Source: Clostridium tunisiense TJ (GTDB lineage: Bacteria; Bacillota; Clostridia; Clostridiales; Clostridiaceae). From it: 64,000 bases of DNA. The notes beneath the pieces were generated by a model. The model made no database searches. It was given only the letters and a program-made list of their open reading frames with translations, and had not been told where the DNA came from. Shown one piece after another: positions 18,093 through 26,400 of this stretch. The stretch spans positions 434,001-498,000 of the forward strand of contig NZ_AMQH01000002.1 of the NCBI RefSeq assembly GCF_000300195.1, read 5' to 3'. The position numbers and the translations under genes were made by a program. Every line of letters starts with the position of its first letter. Position 1 is the stretch's first letter.

Positions 18093-19220
18093 TTAATTTT
18101 TATTCCATACTACATCATTAATTATTTTAGTGTAACTCTGAATTATTTTTACAACCTTAACAGATACATTGGTATCTCTATAATCTGTTGCTAAAAGTAC
18201 TTCTTCATCATTTTCTTTCATATCCCTTGATAGTTGTATGGATTGAACTATATCCTCAGTAGTAATTCCACCTACAACTACAGACCCTTTATCTAAAACC
18301 TCTGGTCTTTCCGTACTTGTTCTAATAAGAACCCCTGGGAACCCAAGCATTGCTGATTCTTCACTTAAAGTTCCGCTGTCAGATAGAACACAAAAGGAAT
18401 TCATTTGAAGTTTGTTATAGTCTAAAAAACCAAAAGGCTTTAATTGTCTTACTAGTGGATTAAACTTAATGTTTTTTTCTTCTATCCTCTTCCAGCTTCT
18501 TGGATGAGTTGAATAAATAATTGGCATATTATACATTTCTGCTACTTTATTTAAAGCATCAACTAGTGAGAATAAACTCTTATCATTATCTATGTTTTCT
18601 TCTCTATGTGCACTTACAAGAATATAGTTATCTTTTTCTAATCCTAATTTACTAAGAACATTAGATTCCATTATTTTATCCATATTTTTAGTTAATACTT
18701 CTTGCATCGGTGAGCCAGTAACAAAAATATGCTCTTTTCTAATACCTTCACTTAGCAGGTATCTTCTGCTATGCTCCGTATATGGTAAGTTAATATCACT
18801 AACATGGTCAACGATTTTTCTATTAATTTCTTCTGGAACATTTTGATCGAAGCATCTATTTCCCGCTTCCATGTGGAAAATAGGCACTTTAAGTCTTTTA
18901 GCAGCTACTGCGCTTAAACAGCTATTAGTATCACCCAAGATTAAAAGAGCATCTGGCTGTTCTTGTTTTAATATTTTGTATGATGCTGCTATGATATTTC
19001 CCATAGTTTCACCAAGGTCACTTCCAACAACCCCTAAGAAATGATCTGGTTTTCTTAAACCTAATTCCTCAAAAAATATGTCATTTAAATTATAGTCCCA
19101 GTTTTGTCCTGTATGTACTAGTACATGATCAAAGTATCTATCACAAGCTTTTATAACTTCTGATAATCTTATTATTTCAGGTCTTGTTCCTACTATAGTC
19201 ATTACCTTCATTTTTTTCAT
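18093..19220 (-). CDS. fnlC: UDP-HexNAc 2-epimerase (FnlC/WecB family)
   Basis: Non-hydrolysing 2-epimerase of 375 residues. Motifs: IVGTRPEIIRLSEVI at the N-terminus, HTGQNWDYNLND, LGDTNSCLSAVAAKRLK, HMEAGNRCFDQNVPEEINRK, the catalytic SAHREENID, and SDSGTLSEESAMLGFPG for UDP binding. The DQNVPEEINR variant and the position just after the CapF/FnlB gene point to the last step of UDP-L-FucNAc synthesis rather than UDP-ManNAc formation. GGAGG precedes the ATG at 19220; only three bases separate it from the upstream reductase gene. A terminator follows. Confidence 0.88.
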   Translation of the reverse strand: MKKMKVMTIVGTRPEIIRLSEVIKACDRYFDHVLVHTGQNWDYNLNDIFFEELGLRKPDHFLGVVGSDLGETMGNIIAASYKILKQEQPDALLILGDTNSCLSAVAAKRLKVPIFHMEAGNRCFDQNVPEEINRKIVDHVSDINLPYTEHSRRYLLSEGIRKEHIFVTGSPMQEVLTKNMDKIMESNVLSKLGLEKDNYILVSAHREENIDNDKSLFSLVDALNKVAEMYNMPIIYSTHPRSWKRIEEKNIKFNPLVRQLKPFGFLDYNKLQMNSFCVLSDSGTLSEESAMLGFPGVLIRTSTERPEVLDKGSVVVGGITTEDIVQSIQLSRDMKENDEEVLLATDYRDTNVSVKVVKIIQSYTKIINDVVWNKN

Positions 19221-19223
19221 TTT

Positions 19224-20339
19224 TTACACCTCCAAGAATATAGTGTCTGGTTTTTCTGGATTAAATACTTCATTTACCCACATAACTGTTACCATATCAG
19301 TATCACCAGTATTTATGATGTTATGAGTATATCCTACTGGAATATCTACGACTTCCAACTTACTTCCACTAACCTTATACTCCGTAACTTCCTCACTACC
19401 AACTTTTCTAAATTTAATTACACCCTCTCCACTAACAACTAAGAATTTTTCATTCTTGCTGTGATGCCAGTGGTTTCCTTTAGTTATTCCTGGCTTAGAT
19501 ATATTAATGGATACTTGGCCCCTATCATCACTCTTTAAGAATTCAGTGAAGGACCCTCTATTATCGATGTTCATTTTTAAAGGATAACTAAAACTACCTT
19601 CTGGTAAGTAACTTAAATAAGTACTATATAATTTCTTAGCAAACTCATCTACCATGTTCGGAACTCTTAAGGTTTCTCTATTTTTCTTGAAAGAGTTTAT
19701 TAAACTAACAATCTCCCCTAAGGTTTTCCTGTAAGTAACCTTTACTTCATAATATTGTTTGTTAACATCTCTGCTTTCTTCACTTAATGCGCTAACAAAG
19801 GCTTCAACAACATCGTCTATATACACAAGGTTTACTTCTCTGCTTTCATCAGCAACCCAAACCTCTAACTCATTAGCTATGTTATGACAGAAGGTTGCTA
19901 CTGCTGAGTTATAGTTTGGTCTACACCATTTTCCAAATACATTTTGAAGTCTAAAAATGTACACTGGTGCATTATTTTTATTTCCGTAGGTTGCTAAAAC
20001 TTCCTCAGCCATTTTCTTGCTTTTACCATAATCATTATCTAACTCTGCCTGAATAGATGAAGTTATAAGCATTGGAGTATTCTTCTTATTTTTTTCTAAT
20101 AATCTAACTATGTCCCCTGTTAACCCTGAATTTCCACTATAAAACTCATTTATATCCGTTGGTCTATTGACTCCAGCTAAGTGAAAAATAAATTCCGCTT
20201 CTAGAACAGCTTTGTTTAATTCCTCAAGGGTGTTATTAATATCATAAGTGACAATTTCATAGATTTTAAGTTCCTCTAACTTGGCAACAAGATTTTTACC
20301 AATAAATCCGTTAGACCCAGTAACTAATACTTTCATCAT
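19224..20339 (-). CDS. fnlB: Bifunctional reductase/3-epimerase of UDP-L-FucNAc synthesis (CapF/FnlB)
   Basis: Two domains. Residues 1 to about 240 are an SDR (VLVTGSNGFIGKNL, FHLAGVNRP, YGKSKKMAEE with the catalytic Tyr-Lys) that reduces C4. Residues about 255-371 are a cupin with GNHWHHSKNEKFLVVSGEG, where the His cluster binds metal for C3 epimerisation. This arrangement is specific to CapF/FnlB enzymes acting on the FnlA product. GGAGG is five bases before an ATG at 20339 and eight before a second ATG at 20336; a TTG at 20351 overlaps the ribosome site and is rejected. It is tightly packed between a glycosyltransferase and the epimerase gene in one operon. Confidence 0.92.
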   Translation of the reverse strand: MMKVLVTGSNGFIGKNLVAKLEELKIYEIVTYDINNTLEELNKAVLEAEFIFHLAGVNRPTDINEFYSGNSGLTGDIVRLLEKNKKNTPMLITSSIQAELDNDYGKSKKMAEEVLATYGNKNNAPVYIFRLQNVFGKWCRPNYNSAVATFCHNIANELEVWVADESREVNLVYIDDVVEAFVSALSEESRDVNKQYYEVKVTYRKTLGEIVSLINSFKKNRETLRVPNMVDEFAKKLYSTYLSYLPEGSFSYPLKMNIDNRGSFTEFLKSDDRGQVSINISKPGITKGNHWHHSKNEKFLVVSGEGVIKFRKVGSEEVTEYKVSGSKLEVVDIPVGYTHNIINTGDTDMVTVMWVNEVFNPEKPDTIFLEV

Positions 20340-20351
20340 GTTGTCCTCCAA

Positions 20352-21566
20352 TTAGTATTTAATATTTTTAAGGGAATTTTCTAATTTCTCTAGTAACAAT
20401 TCCCTTGTGTAATTGTTTAAAAAATATTCTTTCCCATTTCTACCCAAGGCTTCTCGTTGCTCAGGTGTCATATTATATAACCTTAAAACATTTTCATACA
20501 AGCTTTTATAGTCTTCAGCTGGACCAGCTAAACCACAGTTGCTTTTTCGGATAACCTTCATGCCCTCACCATTAATAGCTCCTAATATTGGTTTTCCTGC
20601 TGCCATATAAGATTGAACCTTAGCTGGTAACGTTAACTTAAATATATCCTCATCCTTTAGGGTTACTATTAACCCCTGTGATGATTTAAAGTATTTGGGC
20701 ATCTCAGTGGATGGCTTTCTTCCAAGTAGAATTACATTTTCCTCAAGTTTGTACTCTTTAACCTTTGCCTTTATGTTTTCAAATTCACTGCCGTCGCCTA
20801 GAATCACCCATTTTATTTCCGTTTTGTCTTTTGCAAGATTAGCTGCTTCTATTATGGTATCAACCCCTTGAGCCTTACCAATGTTTCCTGCAAAAGTAAC
20901 TACAAAGCTGTTACCTAAACCTTCATCTTCAAGTTTATCCTGAACTGAGTTAGAATAATAGTCTTCTGCCCATTGAGGTAAGTATATAATTTTATTTGCA
21001 TCAATTCCTTGTTCAACCAATTTTTCTTCATAACCCTGAGATGCTATGTATAATTGATGAAAGGCATTATACACTGTTATGCAAAACCTCTTTGCAATTT
21101 TTCTAAAGGTTCTATTATTGATATTTATAATTGAGTAAAAAGTCTCTGGCCATAAATCTTGTATGTATATTGAAATTGGAATTTTCCTAAACCATTTTAA
21201 TAGTATTGCAGGTATTGCTGTTGTTATTGGAGATACCTGAAACACAAATATTCTATCATAGTCTTTGCCAAGCACTCTTGGCAAATGAAAGAAACTGGTG
21301 ATAACAAAGGAAATATAGTTTAACCCTAACATTATAGCATTATCTTTCCCCCTAGGAACGAGAGGAACTCTCATGACTTTCATTCCATCATAATATTCAG
21401 TTCTTGGCTTAAACCAAGAGTATCCTTTATAATACTCTCCTTGAGGATAGTTAGGTAATCCTGTCAATACTTCAACCTCATGCCCTTTCTCCTTCAATCC
21501 CCTACATATATCATTTATTCTAAAGTCTTCTGGCCAGAAATATTGAGTTATCACAAGTATTTTCAT
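20352..21566 (-). CDS. WbuB-family GT4 glycosyltransferase, likely L-FucNAc transferase
   Basis: A 404-residue GT-B protein with an N-terminus typical of the WbuB family: ILVITQYFWPEDFRINDICRGL, then LTGLPNYPQGEYYKGY. Other motifs are IQDLWPETFYS, FAGNIGKAQGVDTIIEAA, WVILGDGSEF and the donor site KLTLPAKVQSYMAAGKPILG. WbuB proteins accompany fnlA/B/C genes in many polysaccharide loci and are assigned to L-FucNAc transfer; that assignment here rests on the neighbourhood. The ATG at 21566 lies three bases after the stop of the upstream epimerase gene with only a weak GGATGTGGA ribosome site, so coupling is likely. Confidence 0.86.
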   Translation of the reverse strand: MKILVITQYFWPEDFRINDICRGLKEKGHEVEVLTGLPNYPQGEYYKGYSWFKPRTEYYDGMKVMRVPLVPRGKDNAIMLGLNYISFVITSFFHLPRVLGKDYDRIFVFQVSPITTAIPAILLKWFRKIPISIYIQDLWPETFYSIININNRTFRKIAKRFCITVYNAFHQLYIASQGYEEKLVEQGIDANKIIYLPQWAEDYYSNSVQDKLEDEGLGNSFVVTFAGNIGKAQGVDTIIEAANLAKDKTEIKWVILGDGSEFENIKAKVKEYKLEENVILLGRKPSTEMPKYFKSSQGLIVTLKDEDIFKLTLPAKVQSYMAAGKPILGAINGEGMKVIRKSNCGLAGPAEDYKSLYENVLRLYNMTPEQREALGRNGKEYFLNNYTRELLLEKLENSLKNIKY

Positions 21567-21569
21567 TAT

Positions 21570-22466
21570 TTAATCCACATCCGTTATTCTATATTTTAAT
21601 CCTACTAGAGAATTTGCCTTCTCAGAAGAATAAATATTGTCGCTCATCAGTTTAATTGTATTCTCATGAATAAACTGAGATTTTATGAACTTATTTGCTA
21701 TAAACAGAGTCTTCAAGAAAATCTTCGGTACATTTATAGCTGTACCCTTAGCAACCACATCTATTATATCTTTATAGGTATAAACTTTGCTATCTGATAC
21801 ATTGTAAACTTGGCACTTACCAACATTTAAATTTTCCAGTAAAACTTTCGTTAAAATTCTTATATTCTTAACATTGCACAAACTAAGCTTAAACTTTCCA
21901 CCTGATACCATATAGTACATATTTTTAACCTTGGTTCTTCTGTCAATGTTTAAAGTAAACTCCTTTGTATACACAGGACATAACCTTAATATACTATAAT
22001 CTGCTTTTAAGCTTTCCTGTATATATTCCTCTGCCATTCTTTTTGTTACAGCATAAGGAGACTTGGGGTTGCATTTATCGTCTTCTAAATAAACAGTTTT
22101 ATTTAACTCTTCTCCATAAACTGAAATTGTGCTTAAGAATATGAATTTTTTTAAGTTTAGGTACTTGTTGCTTAAATCTACCAAGTTTACAGTTCCACCG
22201 TAGTTTACTTCTTCAAATTTATTGTATGATAAGTCATTACCTTTATTATGAGCAAGAGCAGCACAGTGAACAATTGCTTCAATATCTCTATTCTGAGAAA
22301 ATATCTTTTCTAATTCCTCAGCATTAGATAAATCACATTGTATATAGTGTGAGCAGGAGTCATACTTTTCTCTTTTTCCAATACCTAAAATTTCATGATT
22401 TTCTTCTAATTCTTTTAAAAGCTCGCTTCCTACAATACCATAAACCCCTGTTATGAGTATTTTCAT
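21570..22466 (-). CDS. SDR nucleotide-sugar reductase/epimerase, candidate UDP-4-keto-6-deoxy-GlcNAc reductase
   Basis: A 298-residue SDR beginning ILITGVYGIVGSELL (GxxGxxG cofactor loop). It also shows IVHCAALAHNKGNDLS, FLSTISVYGE and SPYAVTKRMAEEY with the Tyr and Lys of the active site. It is immediately followed by WbuB and preceded 12 bases upstream by an initiating sugar transferase. In loci with a long membrane dehydratase, an SDR in this place usually reduces the 4-keto sugar to the one loaded on the lipid, for example QuiNAc. That role is inference; a generic UDP-sugar 4-epimerase is the alternative. Length is near the lower limit for the family. Confidence 0.8.
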   Translation of the reverse strand: MKILITGVYGIVGSELLKELEENHEILGIGKREKYDSCSHYIQCDLSNAEELEKIFSQNRDIEAIVHCAALAHNKGNDLSYNKFEEVNYGGTVNLVDLSNKYLNLKKFIFLSTISVYGEELNKTVYLEDDKCNPKSPYAVTKRMAEEYIQESLKADYSILRLCPVYTKEFTLNIDRRTKVKNMYYMVSGGKFKLSLCNVKNIRILTKVLLENLNVGKCQVYNVSDSKVYTYKDIIDVVAKGTAINVPKIFLKTLFIANKFIKSQFIHENTIKLMSDNIYSSEKANSLVGLKYRITDVD

Positions 22467-22478
22467 GCTTATCTCTCC

Positions 22479-23078
22479 TTATTTTGTAGGGTTTTGATTT
22501 GGATTACTTCCTTCAACAACACCTTCATTTTTAAGAACCTTTATTACTGTAAGAAATACAATTTTTATATCAAAAAGTAAGGATTGATTATCTAAGTATT
22601 CTTTATCAAATTTGACTTTTTCTTCTGTAGATAATTCATCTCTTCCATTGATTTGTGCCCACCCGGTTAAACCTGGTAAAACCTTATGAACTCCTAGCTT
22701 TGTTCTAGCTTCATTTAAATCCTCTTGATTAAATAAAGCTGGTCTTGGTCCAACAATAGCCATTTCACCTTTTAGTATGTTAATTAATTGTGGTAGTTCG
22801 TCGAGACTAGTCTTTCTCAAGAAACGACCAATTGGTGTAATAAACTTATTTGGATCATTTAATAAGTGAGTTGCTACATTAGGCGTATCTGTTCTCATTG
22901 AACGATATTTTAATATCCAAAACTCTTTGTTATTTTTCCCAACTCTTCTTTGCCTAAACAAAACTGGCCCTTTAGAAGTTAGTTTTACTAATATAGCTAC
23001 CAACACCATTAGGGGACTTAATATTATAATTGAAACTAAGCTAATAAAAAAATCTAAAAATCTTTTTATAATAACCAC
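22479..23078 (-). CDS. Initiating undecaprenyl-phosphate sugar-1-phosphate transferase (copy 2)
   Basis: A 199-residue PglC-type monotopic transferase: N-terminal hydrophobic segment (FLDFFISLVSIIILSPLMVL), GPVLFRQRRVGKNNKEFWILKYRSM, the catalytic TSLDELPQLINILKGEMAIVGPRP and LPGLTGWAQINGRDELS. It heads the operon and probably loads the first sugar-phosphate onto the lipid carrier. The only canonical start is a GTG at 23078, preceded in frame by TAG GGA. The only Shine-Dalgarno-like sequence (AGGGAG) overlaps or abuts that GTG, which is odd. Initiation at the following ATT or ATA codons would restore normal spacing but is speculative. Second of two initiating enzymes in this locus. Confidence 0.9.
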   Translation of the reverse strand: MVIIKRFLDFFISLVSIIILSPLMVLVAILVKLTSKGPVLFRQRRVGKNNKEFWILKYRSMRTDTPNVATHLLNDPNKFITPIGRFLRKTSLDELPQLINILKGEMAIVGPRPALFNQEDLNEARTKLGVHKVLPGLTGWAQINGRDELSTEEKVKFDKEYLDNQSLLFDIKIVFLTVIKVLKNEGVVEGSNPNQNPTK

Positions 23079-23198
23079 TCCCTATTTTATTGCAATTTAA
23101 GTTTATTGTAACGATATACAGTTTTCAACAACACAATTCGATTTGTCCCTATAAAATAAACTATCTTTTTATCCATAGTAACATATATTTCTCTATAT

Positions 23199-23227
23199 AA
23201 TATAATATAGTTTTAATTATAAAACAA
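23199..23227 (-). promoter_or_regulatory. Candidate SigA promoter of the 23-18 kb glycan operon
   Basis: On the minus strand TTGTTT (23227-23222), about 17 bases, and TATATT (23204-23199) lie 120 bases upstream of the first gene, in a very AT-rich stretch where chance matches are common. No leader attenuator or known antiterminator element was recognised between it and the gene. Confidence 0.3.
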
Positions 23228-23373
23228 TAGTTATATACAACCTTGTTTCCTTATTTACTCTCCTTGTACATTATTTAACATTTTAAAAATTAGTAATATA
23301 AAGCACTTTTATATTACGAAGAAATAACACCTTTAGTTCAAACGCAGAATGAACTTCCCCTAAAAAACTATTT

Positions 23374-23416
23374 GAAAAACAAAAATGGAAGCAGGCTAGC
23401 ACAGCTCCCATTTTTA
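23374..23416 (-). terminator. Rho-independent terminator after the SF1 helicase gene
   Basis: AAAAATGG, then GCAGGCTAGC, pair imperfectly with CAGCT CCATTTTT across 23381-23416. A T-run follows on the minus strand. It lies 25 bases after the helicase stop codon. Confidence 0.75.
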
Positions 23417-23440
23417 CTGATTAAATTCCCGTAACTTACC

Positions 23441-26400
23441 TTAAACTAACTTTAAATCTCTTATTGTTTTAATAATCTTTTCCCTATTCCAGTAAAACTC
23501 ACTACTTCTAATCTTTAAGAATTTCCACCCCGCCCTCTCTAAGGTCTGTTCAGAAACTAACTCTTCTTCATAGCTATAAGGCCTATAATTGTTTTTGCCT
23601 ATACATTTTATAGCTAATTTTTGTTCTTCACCAATTACAAAGTCTATAGTATATTTGTTTATTTTAAGTTGCTTCACAACCTGTAAGCCTTCTTTATTTA
23701 ACTCCTCGTAAACATCTTCTTCAAAGGAAGATAATATCAAATCCCTTGTCCCATTATCTTCAAGACACTTGTTTTCCTTATAGTTTTTCATATAATGTAG
23801 AAGTTCCCTTCTTACGCACTTAGGATTTAAATCTTCCAATTCAACAGAATGGAAAAGCCACATTTGATTTTTTGCTCTACTAGCAGCAACATTAAATCGT
23901 CTTTCATCTGAATCTTTGGATAGAGCTGCAAATCTTATATTATTTCCCACTACCATAGAAAGAAACATAACATCCCTTTCATCTCCTTGGAAAGAGTAGG
24001 CATCTCCGCAAACAATATTTCTTCTTACAATCTCCTCCATACCTATTTTATCTATAAGCATATTTTGTATTACCTCTGCTTGATTCTCCCCAAGAAGAGA
24101 AATTACTCCCATGGTCATGCCATCATATAAAGGATTTTCACAACATTGCTTTATAGTTTCTACAATTTCATAAGCTTCTTTGATATTTATAGGTTTATTT
24201 GAATCTCTAAAACCCTCTTCAACTTTTACAGTATTAATTGGTGTTAATGAGCTCTTGCTTAAAGAACACCTTAAAGGAACTATTTCTTTAGAATAACACA
24301 AATTGTTGCTAAACCCTATTATGTCCTCTAAAGATCTAAAATGCTCTTTCAGTACTAACCTATTTGGGAAAACTCTTAGAGCTGTATTATAAAGACTAGT
24401 CTTTAAATCAAACCACTGACTATGTGGAATTCCCTTAAGGTGTAAGTTTATAAGTTCCTCAACGCTATCACCATTTTTTCCTATAGCTTCTGGACTAATT
24501 TGCTTTTCATCTCCTACAATTACAGCTCTTTCCGCTCTCATCAGTACCGTTAAGGCTGATATATCACTTTGACTACTTTCATCCACAATAACTACATCAA
24601 ACAGGTTTTCCTTCGGTTTTAGATTCTCAAGTACTCTATTGATAGGCATAATCCAAACGGGGATTACATCCTTACAATTTTCCATTTCCTTTTGAGCAAG
24701 CTTTCTATACTTAATGGCTTGGGCTCCGGTACCCTTTCCAATTCTTTTTATTGCCTCCATCCATGTAAACAAGCTTCTTTTTTGTGACTCAGTTGTCCTT
24801 TGTATTTGGTTATACCAAGCCTTCTTTGATATTGTTTCCCTTACTAGCTGCTTTTCTCTTATTTTCTCCTCATGTAAGAGTTTTTCCATTGCCATTACAT
24901 CTATTCCCAGTATGTTTTGTATATAACTATTAAAGACTGCATACTTTATTGCACCTTCAAAATCCTCATAATCATATTTCATTAACTCTCTGTGGCTTAA
25001 ACTCATTGCTGTATCTGCAAATTTAGGACATATCTCTATAAGCTTATTTCTTAAAGTAAGCAATTCTGATAGTTCGCTACTATGGCTTAAAATATAATTT
25101 ACATTATTATAATATTGTTTTACATAATCTATATTTAATTCCTTAATCTTTCCGCAAAACTCTGCAAATACAGGATATTTTATAAGAGCGCCTTTTACCC
25201 TTTGTAGTTCTTCCTCGTATTCCTCAAATTCCTTTATGGTATTTAAACTCACTATTACACTTTTCAAATATTCATAGGTTTCCTTAATGAAAAAGTTTAA
25301 CTCTTTATTAATTTTTTTCATTTTTAAAAGCTTCAGAACCTTATTTTTGTAATTCTCCTCGAAGCTAAGGATATTTTCTATGTCATTGGTAAACTCTTCA
25401 ATAATACTTAGATAGTTTGAATCTACCACTGTTATAATTCGTCCTCCAAATTCCTTCACCGATGAATTATAATAATTTTTCATTGTTTTTTCTAAGTTTA
25501 TGATTTCCAGGTAATTTTTTATTATATTACTCTGTTCAAGAGAATTAATACTTTCACCATCGATTAATATGTCCTTTAGAATATAATTCAAGTCCTTATG
25601 CATAAACTTAAAGATTGATCCTATTTTACCTTTAGTCCCTAACGTATTATGAATCACTTGAAAATCCCTTTTTAGCTTCATTAAATCTATGCCTTCTGGG
25701 AGTGTAATCCTATATTTATTTATATTAGCTTTAATACTATAAATTTTCTCCGACTCCTGTTTTATAGATGCAATAAAACTTTGCCAATACATCTTTCTTT
25801 CTTCATTTTGATAGATACTATTAAAAAGAGTTTCCATTACAGTTCCCTCATATTGGGTGAAAAACTTAATAGCTTCTTCAATAATATTAAGAAGATTTGT
25901 ATTGGTATAAGTGGTATTTTCACTGCTATTCCAACCGTTAACATTAACTCTATGTATATATATCTTATCAATCATGTTTTTATATGCTTTCATATTAGAA
26001 GTTAACTTGTCCATATCCGGCAGCTTATTTGTAAAGTCACCAATACTTTCATAAAGGTTCAAGTGTTCTCTTGAGTGAATAGACTTTAACTCTAAAAATC
26101 TTTTAAACTCCTGATTAGTTAAGAACGTCTCTTGCTCCAAACCTATTGTATCCTCAATAAATGAGTGTGATTCTCTGTTTGCTTTAAGAAACTTAGACAT
26201 TTCAGCTACATAATAACTATTTCCAAGGTAATTAACTTTAGAGTTTTCTAAGGTGTAAACTTCTTTTAGGTCATTTAAAAGCTTTTGTTGATTTTCCTCA
26301 CATTGAGCTAGCTTATATTTTAATTCTTTATATTGCTTCTTCAAAGTTCCACTATCTAAAGAAAGGTTTTCTGTAATTTTTCTTACTGCCTCATCTAAGC

